A stretch of 64,000 nt of DNA from positions 457,267 to 521,266 of the forward strand of contig VUYV01000190.1 in assembly GCA_008711295.1 (NCBI GenBank), given 5' to 3'. The notes under the pieces are model-generated. The model searched no databases and had not been told where the DNA came from. It worked only from the letters and a program-made list of their open reading frames with translations. Below are positions 25,101 to 34,875 of the stretch, one piece after another. The position numbers and the translations under genes were made by a program. Positions within the stretch are counted from its first letter, which is position 1; each line of letters starts with the position of its first letter. This DNA comes from Anarhynchus alexandrinus. Its lineage: Eukaryota; Chordata; Aves; Charadriiformes; Charadriidae.

Positions 25101-27322
25101 TCGGTGTTGTGGGTTTCAGTCTTGCAACAACGAAAGTGGGATTCAGCAGCTGAACCAACGCTGCTCAACAGCCTCTGAATGGAGAGAGGTGATGGCGGCT
25201 GATCTTAAAATAATCATCTTTGGTCAGACCTGTTGTTCTTTTGAATCCAATTTCTCCTCACTGACTGTGAAGGAAACTTAATAAGGATCTCTCTCTTACA
25301 ATTTTTATATATATATAAATGGAGGGAAGAAGCTTTATAATTTCCTTTATATATAAAGCAGACTGTAGCTTTGATGAGAGTATAGATGTGGTTTTAATTC
25401 AGCTAATGCAGAATATAGCTCTGTGCTCAGTTGTCTCTGCCTATAGGCAGGGGGATCATTAGGGAGCGTTACCAGAGCATTCAGTGTCTGGATTTTTATT
25501 CTCCTCTTGATCTAGGTGGGAGGACTGCAAGGAGTCTCCAGAGGAATGTATGATGGGCCCGTGTATGAAATCCCAGCTACGCCAAAATACGCCACTCCTG
25601 CACCCTCAACTAAATCCTCCCCTGCCAAAAACCAGCCCCCACCAATCAGAAACCTCCATCAATCCAATTTTAGCTTATCAGGTAAGTCAGCCTGACTCAT
25701 CAGGAATGTTTTAAAGCCATGAGTATGGATTATTGGTGATAAATTTCAATTATAATTGCCTCTTTAATCAAATACAAAAGGATTATATATACTCACATAC
25801 ATGCATATACTCACATATATATATATGTATGTATGTGTATATATATGTTTTTATACATTCTTTCTCTAGGAATATTTTACTAATTGCCAAAAATGTTTGC
25901 AATCTATTTTTTTTTCTGCGTGTAGTCTTTTAATATTATTTACCCTGGCCCATTCCAGTTAGCTGAGGTCTCTGGTTGATCTGACTGGGGCCCTTTGGTG
26001 GTACGTACAGCTGATGGGACTTGGGTCTGGTGCAACCCACATCACTCAGATATCTCGGGCTTCTTTCTTGCTGCATCACCAGAAACTGCTAGACATGGAA
26101 ACCTCAACTGCCTTGTCCATGGTTGGCCAACTGCAGAAAACTATTCATATACAGATTAGAGTATTTCTTGTCCTCTTTGCTTTTGGTGCCCAAAATATTT
26201 TCCATGGTACGTAAGGAACAAACTGGAAAATCATCCTTTGGGGTTGTTGGAAATAATTCTTGTCTTTTGAAGATAATTACAAGTGTGTCAAATCCTTACA
26301 CTTCAAAAGTCTACAGCCCAATTGGTAAATAAATGGCTTCTTATGATGTTATGAAAGTCACTGGATTTTCTCCCCTGTGAGCCAGTGGTGGAGTTTTTCT
26401 TCCTTGACAGATCCTGTCTTTAGAAACTAAATGAAACTTCTGGAGGAAAGCCCAAGGAAAGCAAATATTTTAAAAACCCTTCTAGTGAGTTGAAGTATAT
26501 TTTTGCCCATACATCTGGGGCCATAGTGAGCACATACAAATACGTAAAGCTATATAAAGGAAAAAAAAAGGGCTTAGAAATTTGACCTCTAATAACAGAT
26601 AAGTGGGATTTTCATAAGCATCTGAAGCTGTGGTTTGACAACCTACTGCTGGATCTAGGTACTATCAAGGCATCTAGTGGTATGAATTTGATCCCAATCA
26701 GGCAAACGCACATTACTGTGTTCTTACGAGATTAAGCAGAACCAGAGACTATGATAGCATTTAAAATGATCCTATGCTTTTATGGTAGTCTTACATTGCC
26801 TTTAGGAAGCTGAGTGTGATGAGACAATATTTAGCATGGCAGAAAGCTTGCTGTCACCTTAAGCTTGACCTCTTAACATTTTTAAAAGCAGTTTGAAGTG
26901 GGTACAAGTTTAAATCAGCTCAATGCTACTTGCTTCATGGATTTATGATCACTGACATCAGATTTACTGTACTGTTGACCCATGGACTCGGTGGGGATAG
27001 GTGTCTGATCCCAAACATTTCAGCCTACACTCCTCATTGAAGACAACTGGAGCTAGCCACAGAAACGTGCCTTGAAGGTCCATTTAGCACTTCAGTCAGG
27101 GGTCTGGCTCCAGAGAAACCAGCTGATGGTGATGTGAAGGGCACATAGCTGGCACTAGCCAGGTAACATCTCACCGCTGATGTTTTTTTCCTTTTCATAG
27201 CTGTGTTTCCTGATTTTTCTCTTGCTGCAGGAGCTCAGATAGATGACAATAACCCACGCCGTACCGGCCACCGCATCGTGGCACCTCCTGGTGGTCGCTC
27301 TAATATTACCAGTCTTGGCTGA
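983..27322 (+). CDS. CRMP1: CRMP1 (collapsin response mediator protein 1), 11 exons, 5' end outside window
   Basis: Spliced coding region of a dihydropyrimidinase-like protein. Exons: 983-1147, 6240-6301, 7982-8062, 11377-11445, 13463-13583, 14680-14836, 19433-19574, 21300-21470, 22686-22865, 25516-25681, 27231-27322. All junctions keep phase and all introns are GT-AG. The product aligns nearly residue for residue with human CRMP1 from about Ile105 to the terminal Gly572, as I recall it. CRMPs are cytosolic, form tetramers, bind tubulin and relay semaphorin 3A signals in growth cones. They share the amidohydrolase fold of dihydropyrimidinase without its activity. The C-terminal tail keeps the Thr-Pro/Ser-Pro cluster that Cdk5 and GSK3 phosphorylate in this family. 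CRMP1 rather than DPYSL2-5 is chosen because the tail (KYATPAP, NSFSLS-type end, [18 protein letters not shown]) fits CRMP1 best and EVC is the downstream neighbour. Exons 1-3 lie to the left. Confidence 0.95.
1148..6239 (+). other. CRMP1: CRMP1 intron 4
   Basis: Intron of 5.1 kb. No exon-like sequence found. A TAAT-rich stretch around 3180-3530 with an E-box (CAGCTG) resembles a homeodomain-type regulatory element, but this is only composition. Parts around 1960-2160 and 3960-4210 have the feel of old decayed repeats that I cannot classify. Confidence 0.75.
6240..6301 (+). CDS. CRMP1: CRMP1 exon 5 (62 bp)
   Basis: Acceptor ttggaacag, donor CAG|GTATTG. It encodes [20 protein letters not shown] after completing the split Gly codon. 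The length is the 62 bp expected for this exon in the CRMP family. SFQVYMAYK lies in the region that holds the carboxylated lysine of active hydantoinases. Confidence 0.96.
7982..8062 (+). CDS. CRMP1: CRMP1 exon 6 (81 bp)
   Basis: Acceptor ctacctgcag, donor CAG|GTGAGT, phase 0 on both sides. It encodes 27 residues from [20 protein letters not shown] to DLIAQ. The histidine in VHAENGD corresponds to a metal-ligand histidine of dihydropyrimidinase and is kept here. Confidence 0.97.
11377..11445 (+). CDS. CRMP1: CRMP1 exon 7 (69 bp)
   Basis: Acceptor tatgttgcag, donor GAG|GTAGGA, phase 0 on both sides. It encodes [20 protein letters not shown] plus PEE (23 residues), identical to human CRMP1 as I recall it. 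The surrounding open frames extend into intron by chance and are not coding. Confidence 0.96.
13463..13583 (+). CDS. CRMP1: CRMP1 exon 8 (121 bp)
   Basis: Acceptor cttccctcag, donor AAAG|GTAAGA. It encodes [20 protein letters not shown] followed by [20 protein letters not shown]. In active dihydropyrimidinase the equivalent of YITK is YIVH, so the metal-binding histidine is replaced by lysine. This is the usual state in CRMPs and fits a non-enzymatic protein. Confidence 0.97.
14680..14836 (+). CDS. CRMP1: CRMP1 exon 9 (157 bp)
   Basis: Acceptor tttccccaag, donor TG|GTAAGA. It encodes [20 protein letters not shown] through [19 protein letters not shown] and the first two bases of a cysteine codon completed by exon 10. 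It spans human residues 271-323. Differences from human are conservative (IAAS to ITAS, DYLTS to DHLNS). Confidence 0.97.
17862..17921 (-). repeat. CR1 LINE 3'-end fragment
   Basis: Reads agaatcatagaatggttta then ggttggaagggaccttgaag on the plus strand. This is the reverse complement of the CR1 3' terminus (TTCCAACC...ATTCTATGATTCT). Only about 60 bp remain, so this is a severely 5'-truncated insertion or a decayed copy. It lies in CRMP1 intron 9, antisense to the gene. Confidence 0.75.
18231..18275. repeat. (GGAT)n microsatellite
   Basis: About eleven copies of GGAT in a row, ending in ATGGAAGTATGG. It lies in CRMP1 intron 9. It also creates short repetitive open frames on both strands that are not genes. 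Confidence 0.97.
19433..19574 (+). CDS. CRMP1: CRMP1 exon 10 (142 bp)
   Basis: Acceptor taactccacag, donor GTA|GTAAGT. It encodes [20 protein letters not shown] through [20 protein letters not shown] and VVWDKAV. The metal-ligand aspartate of dihydropyrimidinase (TGTDNC context) is glycine here (TGSGHC), another loss of catalysis typical of CRMPs. Confidence 0.97.
19781..19874. repeat. 47-bp perfect-length tandem duplication
   Basis: Two head-to-tail copies, 19781-19827 and 19828-19874, starting gcaacaccatcatgttttat and ending gacacc. They differ at one position (agaagacacc versus agacgacacc). The near identity points to a recent duplication or an assembly effect. Confidence 0.97.
20735..20992. 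repeat. Nested local duplication around an ambiguous base
   Basis: The block cttgtattacctatattta at 20735 recurs at 20823 (offset 88). The block tttctctcttttaaaatc through attaccaggac at 20772-20821 recurs at 20943-20992 (offset 171). The single N at 20822 is exactly at the junction between the copies. Confidence 0.9.
21300..21470 (+). CDS. CRMP1: CRMP1 exon 11 (171 bp)
   Basis: Acceptor ttgtttttag, donor TCG|GTAAGG, phase 0 on both sides. It encodes 57 residues, starting [20 protein letters not shown] and ending TITAKSHKS. The exon start itself contains CAG|GTAAG at 21304-21311, which looks like a donor site (see findings). Confidence 0.97.
22686..22865 (+). CDS. CRMP1: CRMP1 exon 12 (180 bp)
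   Basis: Acceptor tgatccccag, donor AAG|GTAATG, phase 0 on both sides. It encodes 60 residues, [20 protein letters not shown] through [20 protein letters not shown] and [20 protein letters not shown]. This is the end of the amidohydrolase-like barrel and the small beta domain. Confidence 0.97.
25516..25681 (+). CDS. CRMP1: CRMP1 exon 13 (166 bp), phosphorylated tail region
   Basis: Acceptor cttgatctag, donor G|GTAAGT. It encodes [20 protein letters not shown], then [20 protein letters not shown], then [15 protein letters not shown]. The TPK, TPA, Ser and SSP positions match the family's Cdk5/DYRK2 priming and GSK3 target cluster. The start reads VGG where human CRMP1 has VFG. Confidence 0.96.
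27231..27322 (+). CDS. CRMP1: CRMP1 exon 14, terminal coding part
   Basis: Acceptor tctcttgctgcag. It completes a split Gly codon and encodes [20 protein letters not shown] then GRSNITSLG and TGA (27320-27322). This is the invariant CRMP C terminus and fixes the end of the reading frame. Confidence 0.97.
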
Positions 27323-28250
27323 AAAATGACGATGGACAGAAACACAAGGATGAAGGATCATGGGAATAATGTCCGTTCCCTTCAATATCTGTGTTATCGA
27401 ACCCACAGTTTTATTTGGTACTAATGGAAATAAAAAAATGAAATGTCTTTCTTTTTTTTGTATAGGAAGAGGTGATAATAGTGTGGTGTGTTTGCTTGGA
27501 ACTACTTGCCTCACAATTGTGCTTTCATGCCATAGTCACCTTAAAGCATGGTGCTTCCATTGCCCCTTTAGTGACTACAGGTTTTAGCTTCGTCTCGTAA
27601 CTGAATGATGGTTCCTTTGCACCCTTTCGCTGTATTAGAGTAGTTAATGCATGTTACTGAGTTATTTATGCAAGTTGCATTCTGTGAGTGAGTCCCTTTA
27701 AAACACGTTGCCAACAATTGACTAGACACGATGCCAAGATTAATGTCCGTATTTGAGAAACACCACCAAAAACACTTATGAAGGAAGAAAATGGCCATCT
27801 CGAAAAGTATGCAGTAGAGTAGTATAAGCAGCTTCTGTTTCATCTTTAATTTATTATAAATCCAAGAAGCACTTCTCTCAGACACAGAAAATTTTCGGGA
27901 CACGTAATGACAAATGGTCTGTGTAGCACCTCTCTGTTCCCACTCGGTACGTTCCAAGTCTGTGTCCTTCTTGTTTCCATTTTAGACAGAGCCATAATTT
28001 ATACATACCAATGCCATTGCCACCCCCGCAGGGATGTCTCCACCTGGGCAGTAGTGCTCTCCTTCTGCATGAGATTTTTGGTACTGACAGATAATCCAAG
28101 TTGCCGTCGGATTTTTAAAGTTTTTTGTACAAAGTTTTTCCTTTGTAATCACATGCATTTTTACTTACTCTACCGTATCAAGATCTACTAGTCGTGGTTC
28201 AATTTCTGAATTCAAAGCTTGTGAAATAAAGGAAATGAATTGATGGGTAA
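27323..28250 (+). other. CRMP1: CRMP1 3' UTR
   Basis: Non-coding sequence directly after the CRMP1 stop. An early AATAAA at 27429-27434 lies in a run of A and could give a very short UTR. The better candidate is AATAAA at 28225-28230, about 900 bp after the stop. The exact cleavage site is inferred. Further AATAAA hexamers occur downstream (about 29351, 29655 and 29983), so longer isoforms are possible. Confidence 0.7.
28225..28230 (+). promoter_or_regulatory. Polyadenylation signal AATAAA for CRMP1
   Basis: Canonical hexamer about 900 bp past the stop codon. It is followed within 30-60 bp by GT/T-rich sequence (gatgggtaagcgtcttcctctgc region). Use of this signal is inferred. Confidence 0.6.
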
Positions 28251-30253
28251 GCGTCTTCCTCTGCTTTCCAGTGCTGTTGCTCAGTGATTGAAAATTTAGA
28301 ATGGAGAAACCCAGGAGAAATTGTCTTTTAGGTTGACAATTCATGTGAAAGAAGGAACCTCTTTAGATCACAAGGGGTGTTAAATGTATAGATGTCTGCA
28401 TATGCATACCATAGCATGCTGTAATCTCTATTAATTAAATAGAGCTCACAGTAAAAATATACTTGCCGTTTACATTGCAGCAGCCTCAGTTTTGGCCAAA
28501 TGAGACCTAAATTCTCTTTCTCCCAAGATGTATTGAAATGGTAGTTGATTGCCATCATTTTCCTTTGTAGTACTGAACCATTATGCTGTGCTCCAGTTTG
28601 ATCTAAACTATATTTGACTTAATACCAATTTTCTCTGCTGACTGAACCGGGACAAGTGTTTAGGCATGGCATGAAAAAGACATGCTGCAGGTAGGGTGAG
28701 GAAAGTGGACTTGTATTCTCTCCGTGAGAGTGAAGGAAATGCTTTCCCCTTCTCTTTCTGACTCTCTCACAAACTATGTAAAGAAACCTTTTCTATCGCT
28801 TTTTACTTGTCTGATTGCGTTGCAGATGTTGTGGGAGGTGTGGGCTACGGTGGAGGGTGGGGTGCTGCAAAATTAAGCAGGTCAGCAAAACACCTCCCCT
28901 TGGCCTTCTACCACTTTGCCCTTTTCTACACTACAAAGCTGCACCAAGAAAAGTCTTGTAGCAGCGCGATGCCAGTGGAATGGTTTTATCTAGCGGGGAT
29001 GCTTGAGCACTTAGCACTGGTCCATCATTTCCACGCAGCGATAAATTGTGTTGGCATAGGGCATGTGGTGTACGCCAGTTGCATGTGGGACATAAAGGTC
29101 TGGGAAAGTAGCCTACCTCAAGCCTGTCATCCTACTCTGAAGCCGGTACACTATCACCTCCAGCTTGACCGGGAAAGGGACCGCTACCCTGGAAAACTCC
29201 ATTTCAGTCAGCCTGCTCTGCAAACCTGGCAGCAGAGCTGGTCGGAATAGCCAGATTTTCTTTTGGCTTCGGCTTTGGTCTGAACCAGTGAAGAAATGCT
29301 GCAATTCAGCCTGCAGTGAACTGAATTGATTGCTCCCCAAATAAGAGAAAAATAAAGCTTTTCATGAACCATCCCTTCTGCCAAGGATTCAAATTTGTGT
29401 TTCATATTGCCTCATCCTTCATAGTGCCCTCATCCCTAGGCTTGCTTGCTTACTTGCTGGTTCAGGTATTTTATATGAAGGAAAATAACATTAGCAGAGA
29501 AGCGTGAGGGCAACCTGCCCTGAATACTCCCCAGCCTAGCAGGTAAGGCAATCCTGAAATGCCAAGTCTCCATCTCCTCCATCCTATTCCAACCCATTTG
29601 CTTTGAGTGTCGACAGAGCCAGCAACAGTTCTGGTAATCTAACCCTGACAATAGAAATAAAGGTGGCTTGTGAAACTATGTGGCAAATTTGACATAGTGT
29701 GAAACTTTTGGAACCTCTGGTTACAATTTCCTTAGGGATTTTCTTGCATGTGTTTGTACAAGTAGCAATGGTTGTTCACCTCTGAGTGAAACTTCTACTT
29801 GATCTACACAAGGTTTGTCATGCTTGAGGTGACAGAAATGATCGTTGTGTAACCACTATTGACAGATTCCACTTTTCCTACATGCTAAATGACATCCTAA
29901 ACCAAAGAACCCTTGCCTACACGCTAGTCAAGATCCACTGTTGTTAACGTGCATTTATTTTTTCATGGTGACGTGTCTGTGAATAAATACATGTGTGAGT
30001 GTTTGGGAGGCACTTCAGGGTTCAGTGCTTCTGTGCGAACAGGTCTGTGCTTGTCAGGTCAATGTAACTCTGCTATGATTTCTCCGAGGAGAAATATGGT
30101 AGTGTGCCCATGATGTTCGTAAGCTCCCGCAGCCTGACTGCTGCTCCTGCACCGCTGCTCAGGGACAGCCTGCAGGAAACCCGTGGATCCTGTCCCGTGC
30201 CTGGGTCTCTCCACTCTGGACAAGCAATACTACCTGGATGTAATTTAAACCAC

Positions 30254-30271
30254 TTTTTTTTTTTTTTTTTT
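30254..30271. repeat. Poly-T run (18 bp)
   Basis: Eighteen consecutive T on the plus strand, followed by ggagcacag. I see no SINE or processed-gene body next to it on the minus strand, so it is called simple sequence only. Confidence 0.9.
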
Positions 30272-31048
30272 GGAGCACAGGTAGCTTACTGCATGGTGAC
30301 CAGGTGAGGTGAAGGATGCCTCACTTGGATGGTTACTGTGATACACCGTCGGAGAGCTGGCACGTGCCGTTGCTAATGGTTTAAACCAAGCAAGGTAAGT
30401 GGTGCTTCTCTTACCACTTGGAGGCCTATTTCACAGAATGCCCCCGCCCCTACATCGCTAACCTGTCCTTAAAAAAATAAAACAGTAACAGTAAATAAAC
30501 TGTGGATTAGCTGGTGATCCTGAATACATCTGCAGAATAGGAAACTATACTTGAGTTTGCTCCCTTGTAAGAGCACAAAGCTGGAGGATGTTAATTTTGT
30601 GAACTTGAGGGTGGGGAGCTGCTGTTACCTCAACTACAAGAAGGAAGTAGTGCAAAGCTTTCATGGGTTTTGAATCATTAAGATTCTAAAAATTTGCAGC
30701 AGGGCTATGACCTTTTAATACCTGATATAGTCATAGTGATGTAAAACTGGGTCTTCCCTATTGCCATTTGCAGAACCCTTAAAACTGGTCCCTACGACCA
30801 GTGTGAGGACTATCTTTGTCAATCAAGTGATGTGGAAGAGAAGGCTGGATCCACGGATTGTTTCCTGAGTGACAGTTTGGACCAGTTTGTCTTGTGTTTG
30901 TCTGCTACAGAGCAATGCAGTTACATGTTTGAATTTTAGTGTTTGTAGCAAAGCCTGTCAATTATGATGCTAAGACTGCACCAAAACTGACAGCTGTCCT
31001 GGCCATTAAATGTTTCTCTTGGTCTTCATCCTTAAGAACTAAAAATGC

Positions 31049-31103
31049 NNNNNNNNNNNNNNNNNNNNNNNNNNNNNNNNNNNNNNNNNNNNNNNNNNNN
31101 NNN
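31049..31103. other. Assembly gap (55 N)
   Basis: Run of N in intergenic sequence. The open frames predicted across it on both strands are artefacts. Confidence 0.99.
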
Positions 31104-32342
31104 TTTAAACCCATGGCATTTATGGCTTCCTGGAGCAAGGAGCTGCACAGCTTAACACACAATGACAAACTGCCTCCTTTTGACTCTGCCATCACTGTCA
31201 AGCTAGTCTATTTGGCACCAGCTAATTCTTGCCATGTAGACCTGGCCAGTATTAAGACTGTCATTTGAACAAAGTTTTGAGGATAGTTTTCCAGCATGAT
31301 TTTGGTGAACTTTGCATAAGCTTTCCAGGTATGTTTCAGTGACGATAGTGAGGGGTATTCAATTAAAAAAAAAAATGTGTGTAAGAGCTTTATAATACAG
31401 TAAAAATCGAGAGTTTGAGTTCAGATGGAAGAAACATGACCAAAAAGCTGTTGTATATAAGGATCTCTGGATGTCAGAATGGCTCCCAGACTCTGTAGGT
31501 GCTGTGGCGGAGAGAGTGAAGGTGCTAACCTGGTGCTTGCCCTGGTATTGGGTTAAGGTGTGCACAGGCTTGATCAAAGGAGCTTTATGTGTGACTTTTA
31601 CACTAAGGAGTTCTTATGTCAGGAATGAAACTGCCCATACTGCACAGGACCTGGCACCAGCTTGAAGGTCTCAAGTACAAGTCTTTTAAGTTGCACACCT
31701 CTTCAGTGTGACCCAGACTGCTTTTCAGCAAGACCTCTGCATGACAAGGCTTTCCACATTTTTCTATGGCAGAGACCATTGAGATGGGCTATTTTGATTC
31801 TTTCATGATAAACAATGCACTCAATAACTCTAACACCACGCCTAGAGTTTGCTTGAGCTAAACCCTTGTCATAAAGCTGTGAATGAGATTGAACACAATC
31901 ATGAAATGTTGCAATAGTTGTTAGCCTTGATGTTAAAAAAAGGAGGAAAAAAGCATGGCATTTTTTCCCTACATTTCTGCAGCAAGTGTTTTTGATATGT
32001 ACCTACAAAGCATGATCAGAGCTCCTTGTGAGCCTCTCCTGACTAAACTAAAGAGAGAGCGCTTTATAGATTTACATGATAAAGCAAGTGTTTTGAGCTG
32101 TGATTGGCACCTAGGTATTTCCATTTTCCCCTATCTGACATCCACTATGCTGGGGACTGCTCTCAGCTGGCAAAACTGCTTAGCAGTTTATGTCCCAGGG
32201 ACTCTCTAGGCACAATGTCTGTCTTGCAAGCAATTTCTACCATCCCTTAAAATGTAGGGAAGATACAAGGGTGGTGGAGGTGGGGGAGATGACACACACA
32301 CACCAAACATTTCAGTAACAGATCAGCAGGAAGGAATATTAG

Positions 32343-32640
32343 AATCATGGACAGATTTAGGTTGGAAGAGGTATCACCTGGAGTCCAGCCTCCTACTCAA
32401 AGCAGGGCTAACTTCAAAGTTAGGCTGATCAGGACCTTGTCCAGCTGAGTGTTGAAACTCTCCAAGGATGGATATTCTGCATCTTCTCTGAACTACCTGC
32501 TCCAGTGATTCACCCATTTCATGGAGAGAATCTTTTCTTCCTGATGAGTAATTGGACCTTCTATGCTGAAACTTGTGACTGTTGCAATGAGTTGTGCCCA
32601 TTTGGCTGGTGATAAAGTATTTCACAGCATCACAGAAAAA
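32343..32640 (-). repeat. CR1 LINE 3' end, old and diverged
   Basis: Plus strand reads gaatcatggacagatttagg, then cctcctactcaaagcagggc, cttgtccagctgagtgttga and atgctgaaacttgtgactgt. These match the reverse complement of the 3' UTR region of older avian CR1 subfamilies. The element lies in the minus orientation, is 5'-truncated and carries many substitutions. The right border is approximate. Confidence 0.8.
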
Positions 32641-33410
32641 TCTCGCTCTCAGTACTGTTCTGTGTTGGCTTTGAAATAAACAGTCACATGGTTTCAACTG
32701 AACTGAGGGGCCAGAGGTAGAAAAAAAAATCACTCTGTAATGACTATGACAGGAGATGGGAGGGAGCTCTTCAGCATCAGGATGCAGATACTGACTTTTA
32801 CTATGGTTAAAACAACATAACAAAATTTGAACAGTGCTTAACTGAAGAGCAACTGTTGTGAGCTTAGCTTGGCCTTTGCTACACTTGTTTCTTGGTCTAA
32901 TAAAACCCTTTCTTGTTCAATATCTGCATCACTGACAGGGAGTGCTGTTAAATAAGTGCCGTGACATGCATGAAATCTGCACATGACTTCAAATAGACAG
33001 CGAATCCATGGAATAACTCAAGGAGACTGAGAAGTTGGTAACAGAGGCGAGAGTAGCAGGTGTTTTGCCAGGAAGCTAACGTGACTTTGCGGGAGAAGAG
33101 AAGAAACGCCTGTTTGTAGAAATTCCAGCGCAGGGATGTCGGGCAGATGGAGCAGGGAGGTGCCGCACTCAGGGCCAGGGGCTGTGGGGATTCATGGGGT
33201 CCCACCGAGAGGCGGCACCCTCCCTGACTCCTTCACAGTGCTCCCCTGCCTGTCGCCTCCACCAGCAAGAGGATGAAAACCCTGCTAGCTGCCCGGGAGA
33301 GGGCACTGCTGCCCTGCTTTTGGGATAATCTGAACCTTTCCACATTTTCTAAGGGAGAGGAAAAACCATTTCAGTCCTGCCCAGCCAAAGGAGTCACAGT
33401 CCATCCGGGG

Positions 33411-33500
33411 AGACCCTGCTTGGGTCGGGTAATTAGAGACCTCGCTTGGGTAATTAAGAGACCCCACTTGGGTAATTAGAGACCCTGCTCGGGCGATTAC
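33411..33500. repeat. Four-copy minisatellite (21-26 bp unit)
   Basis: Units at 33411-33436, 33437-33458, 33459-33479 and 33480-33500. The consensus is approximately agacc-c-gcttgggtaattag. The first unit has extra bases (gggtcgggtaattag). It lies just outside the inferred EVC 3' end. Confidence 0.9.
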
Positions 33501-33889
33501 CTTGCACCCTTTGACTGGAGCCGCTGCTGCGCCGCATGGTTTAAAACATCACCAACTCTAATAGTAAAAGCTTCCTTCTTCCTATTTGTATAAAGCACAC
33601 TGCAGAATTAAGATGTTCAGAGGTAAATAGGCTGCATCTGTTTAAAAAAAGAAGCCCAACAAGCAGCAACTAAAATGTCTAGATCAGGAAGGTACAGAGA
33701 CCATAGAGACCAATTGCTGAAATACCAGAATCAAATGCTTGAAGTGCTACAGTTTAGAAAAAATAGTATTTTTACAATGATTGAGGTGAAAACGTAATAT
33801 GCCTGGCAAAGTCACTTTTATCTGAGGTAAACTGCATAACTGATGCAATATTTTCCATCATGCACCGAAGGACAGCCTTTTAGTTAGCA

Positions 33890-34799
33890 AAATGTATGTT
33901 TATTTTAAAAAGACAGAAAATTTTCATTTCATGAAGACTGTAAGATTGCTTAGTGGGGAAATTTATTACACAATACAGGTGCTCTGTACAGCCAGTAAGA
34001 ACTAGCTGCTTTGCATAACAAGAAGAATTCCCATAAGAAACGTAATGAGCATAACCAAGTATGCTGGAAACAAAAGAGTGTACTTAAGGAAGAAGACTAG
34101 AAACTGAAGTATAAAAAATGAAACAGTAAACTGTTTTTGTCTTATTCTTCCTAAAAATAGTAATTTGAAATCTGAGACAAACACAGAGAAATACATTTAC
34201 AAAAATCTTTGTACAATTTTAAAAAAGCATACATAGACTCGGAAGCACTAAAATATAAAAAAGAGAGACCAAATGTAACCTTTTGACGTACCAATACCAT
34301 CTAAAGTCTGCTTAAGTATTCTTTACATTTCTATCTATTTTTGTTACTCCAAAGCAGCAATCAAAAAATATTAAGACCTGATCTACCACATTTAGGGCTC
34401 AAAACCAAATAGTACATCACTATTGTAATGAAAACTTACTGAGATACACCAACCTGGGCAACCAGCTTAGTGTGGATCTGTTCTCCTACAAGCGCCCTTT
34501 CCTCGGGTATATTCTTAATCTACAACTATCTCCCCTCCACATTCCCCAAGCAATCTGGAAGAGCTTATATTAAACACTTCTTTGTTCCCCCTTACCAAAA
34601 CCCAGTGGGAATGTTTTATTAACAGCTAAAGGAAGTCAGCATTGATTCTTGGTCTGTAGCTAAAGCAGATTTCTCGGTTATTATTGATATTCTTCGTTGT
34701 TCCTCAGTAAAGCAGCTCCGTAAGTATTTATAGCTGCTGAGATTCCCCAGAAGAATGCTTTGGTACTCTGTGTTCCGACAGCTCATATAAATGCTTTTA
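33890..34799 (-). other. EVC: EVC 3' UTR (inferred)
   Basis: AT-rich sequence following the EVC stop codons on the minus strand. Polyadenylation hexamers AATAAA (TTTATT on the plus strand) occur at 33962-33967 and 33899-33904, about 830-900 bp after the stop. The 64-codon hydrophobic open frame at 34002-34196 arises from T-rich composition. Confidence 0.65.
33899..33904 (-). promoter_or_regulatory. Candidate polyadenylation signal for EVC (distal of two)
   Basis: AATAAA on the minus strand. A second copy lies at 33962-33967. Either could end the transcript. The choice is inferred from position only. Confidence 0.5.
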
Positions 34800-34875
34800 C
34801 TACCTGTTGCCTCTTTTTTTTAGCATCTTTGAGTTTTTCCTTGGTTCAGTCTCCCCTTCATGTGGACTCTGTCAC
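34800..34875 (-). CDS. EVC: EVC exon 21, terminal coding region with in-frame TGA at its start
   Basis: Acceptor tttctttgagacag at 34876-34877. Joined to exon 20 in phase, the frame reads Arg then TGA (34872-34874). The same frame continues open as [20 protein letters not shown] then GNR and a double stop (TAG TAA from 34802). This resembles the human C terminus [20 protein letters not shown] NL. So the tail is conserved in sequence but cut off from the reading frame as the DNA stands. An error, a polymorphism, a bird-specific truncation or a different acceptor could explain it. Confidence 0.75.

Larger units (their letters stand above)
21471..27230 (+). other. CRMP1: CRMP1 introns 11, 12 and 13
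   Basis: Introns 21471-22685, 22866-25515 and 25682-27230. They contain AT-rich simple sequence at 23895-23965 and a TA/TG microsatellite-like stretch at about 25795-25850. No coding similarity, RNA gene or classified repeat found. Confidence 0.75.
28251..33890. other. CRMP1-EVC intergenic region
   Basis: About 5.6 kb between the convergent 3' ends. It contains a poly-T run (30254-30271), an assembly gap (31049-31103), a CR1 tail (32343-32640) and a minisatellite (33411-33500). A 147-codon open frame at 28807-29250 has no resemblance to a known family and no clear splice or promoter context, so it is not annotated as a gene. Confidence 0.75.

Noticed and set aside
30939..31268. Open frames crossing the N gap at 31049-31103.
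   Set aside because: Continuity across unknown bases is an artefact.
34002..34196. 64-codon hydrophobic open frame on the minus strand.
   Set aside because: It lies in the inferred EVC 3' UTR. The Phe/Leu-rich composition comes from T-rich sequence.
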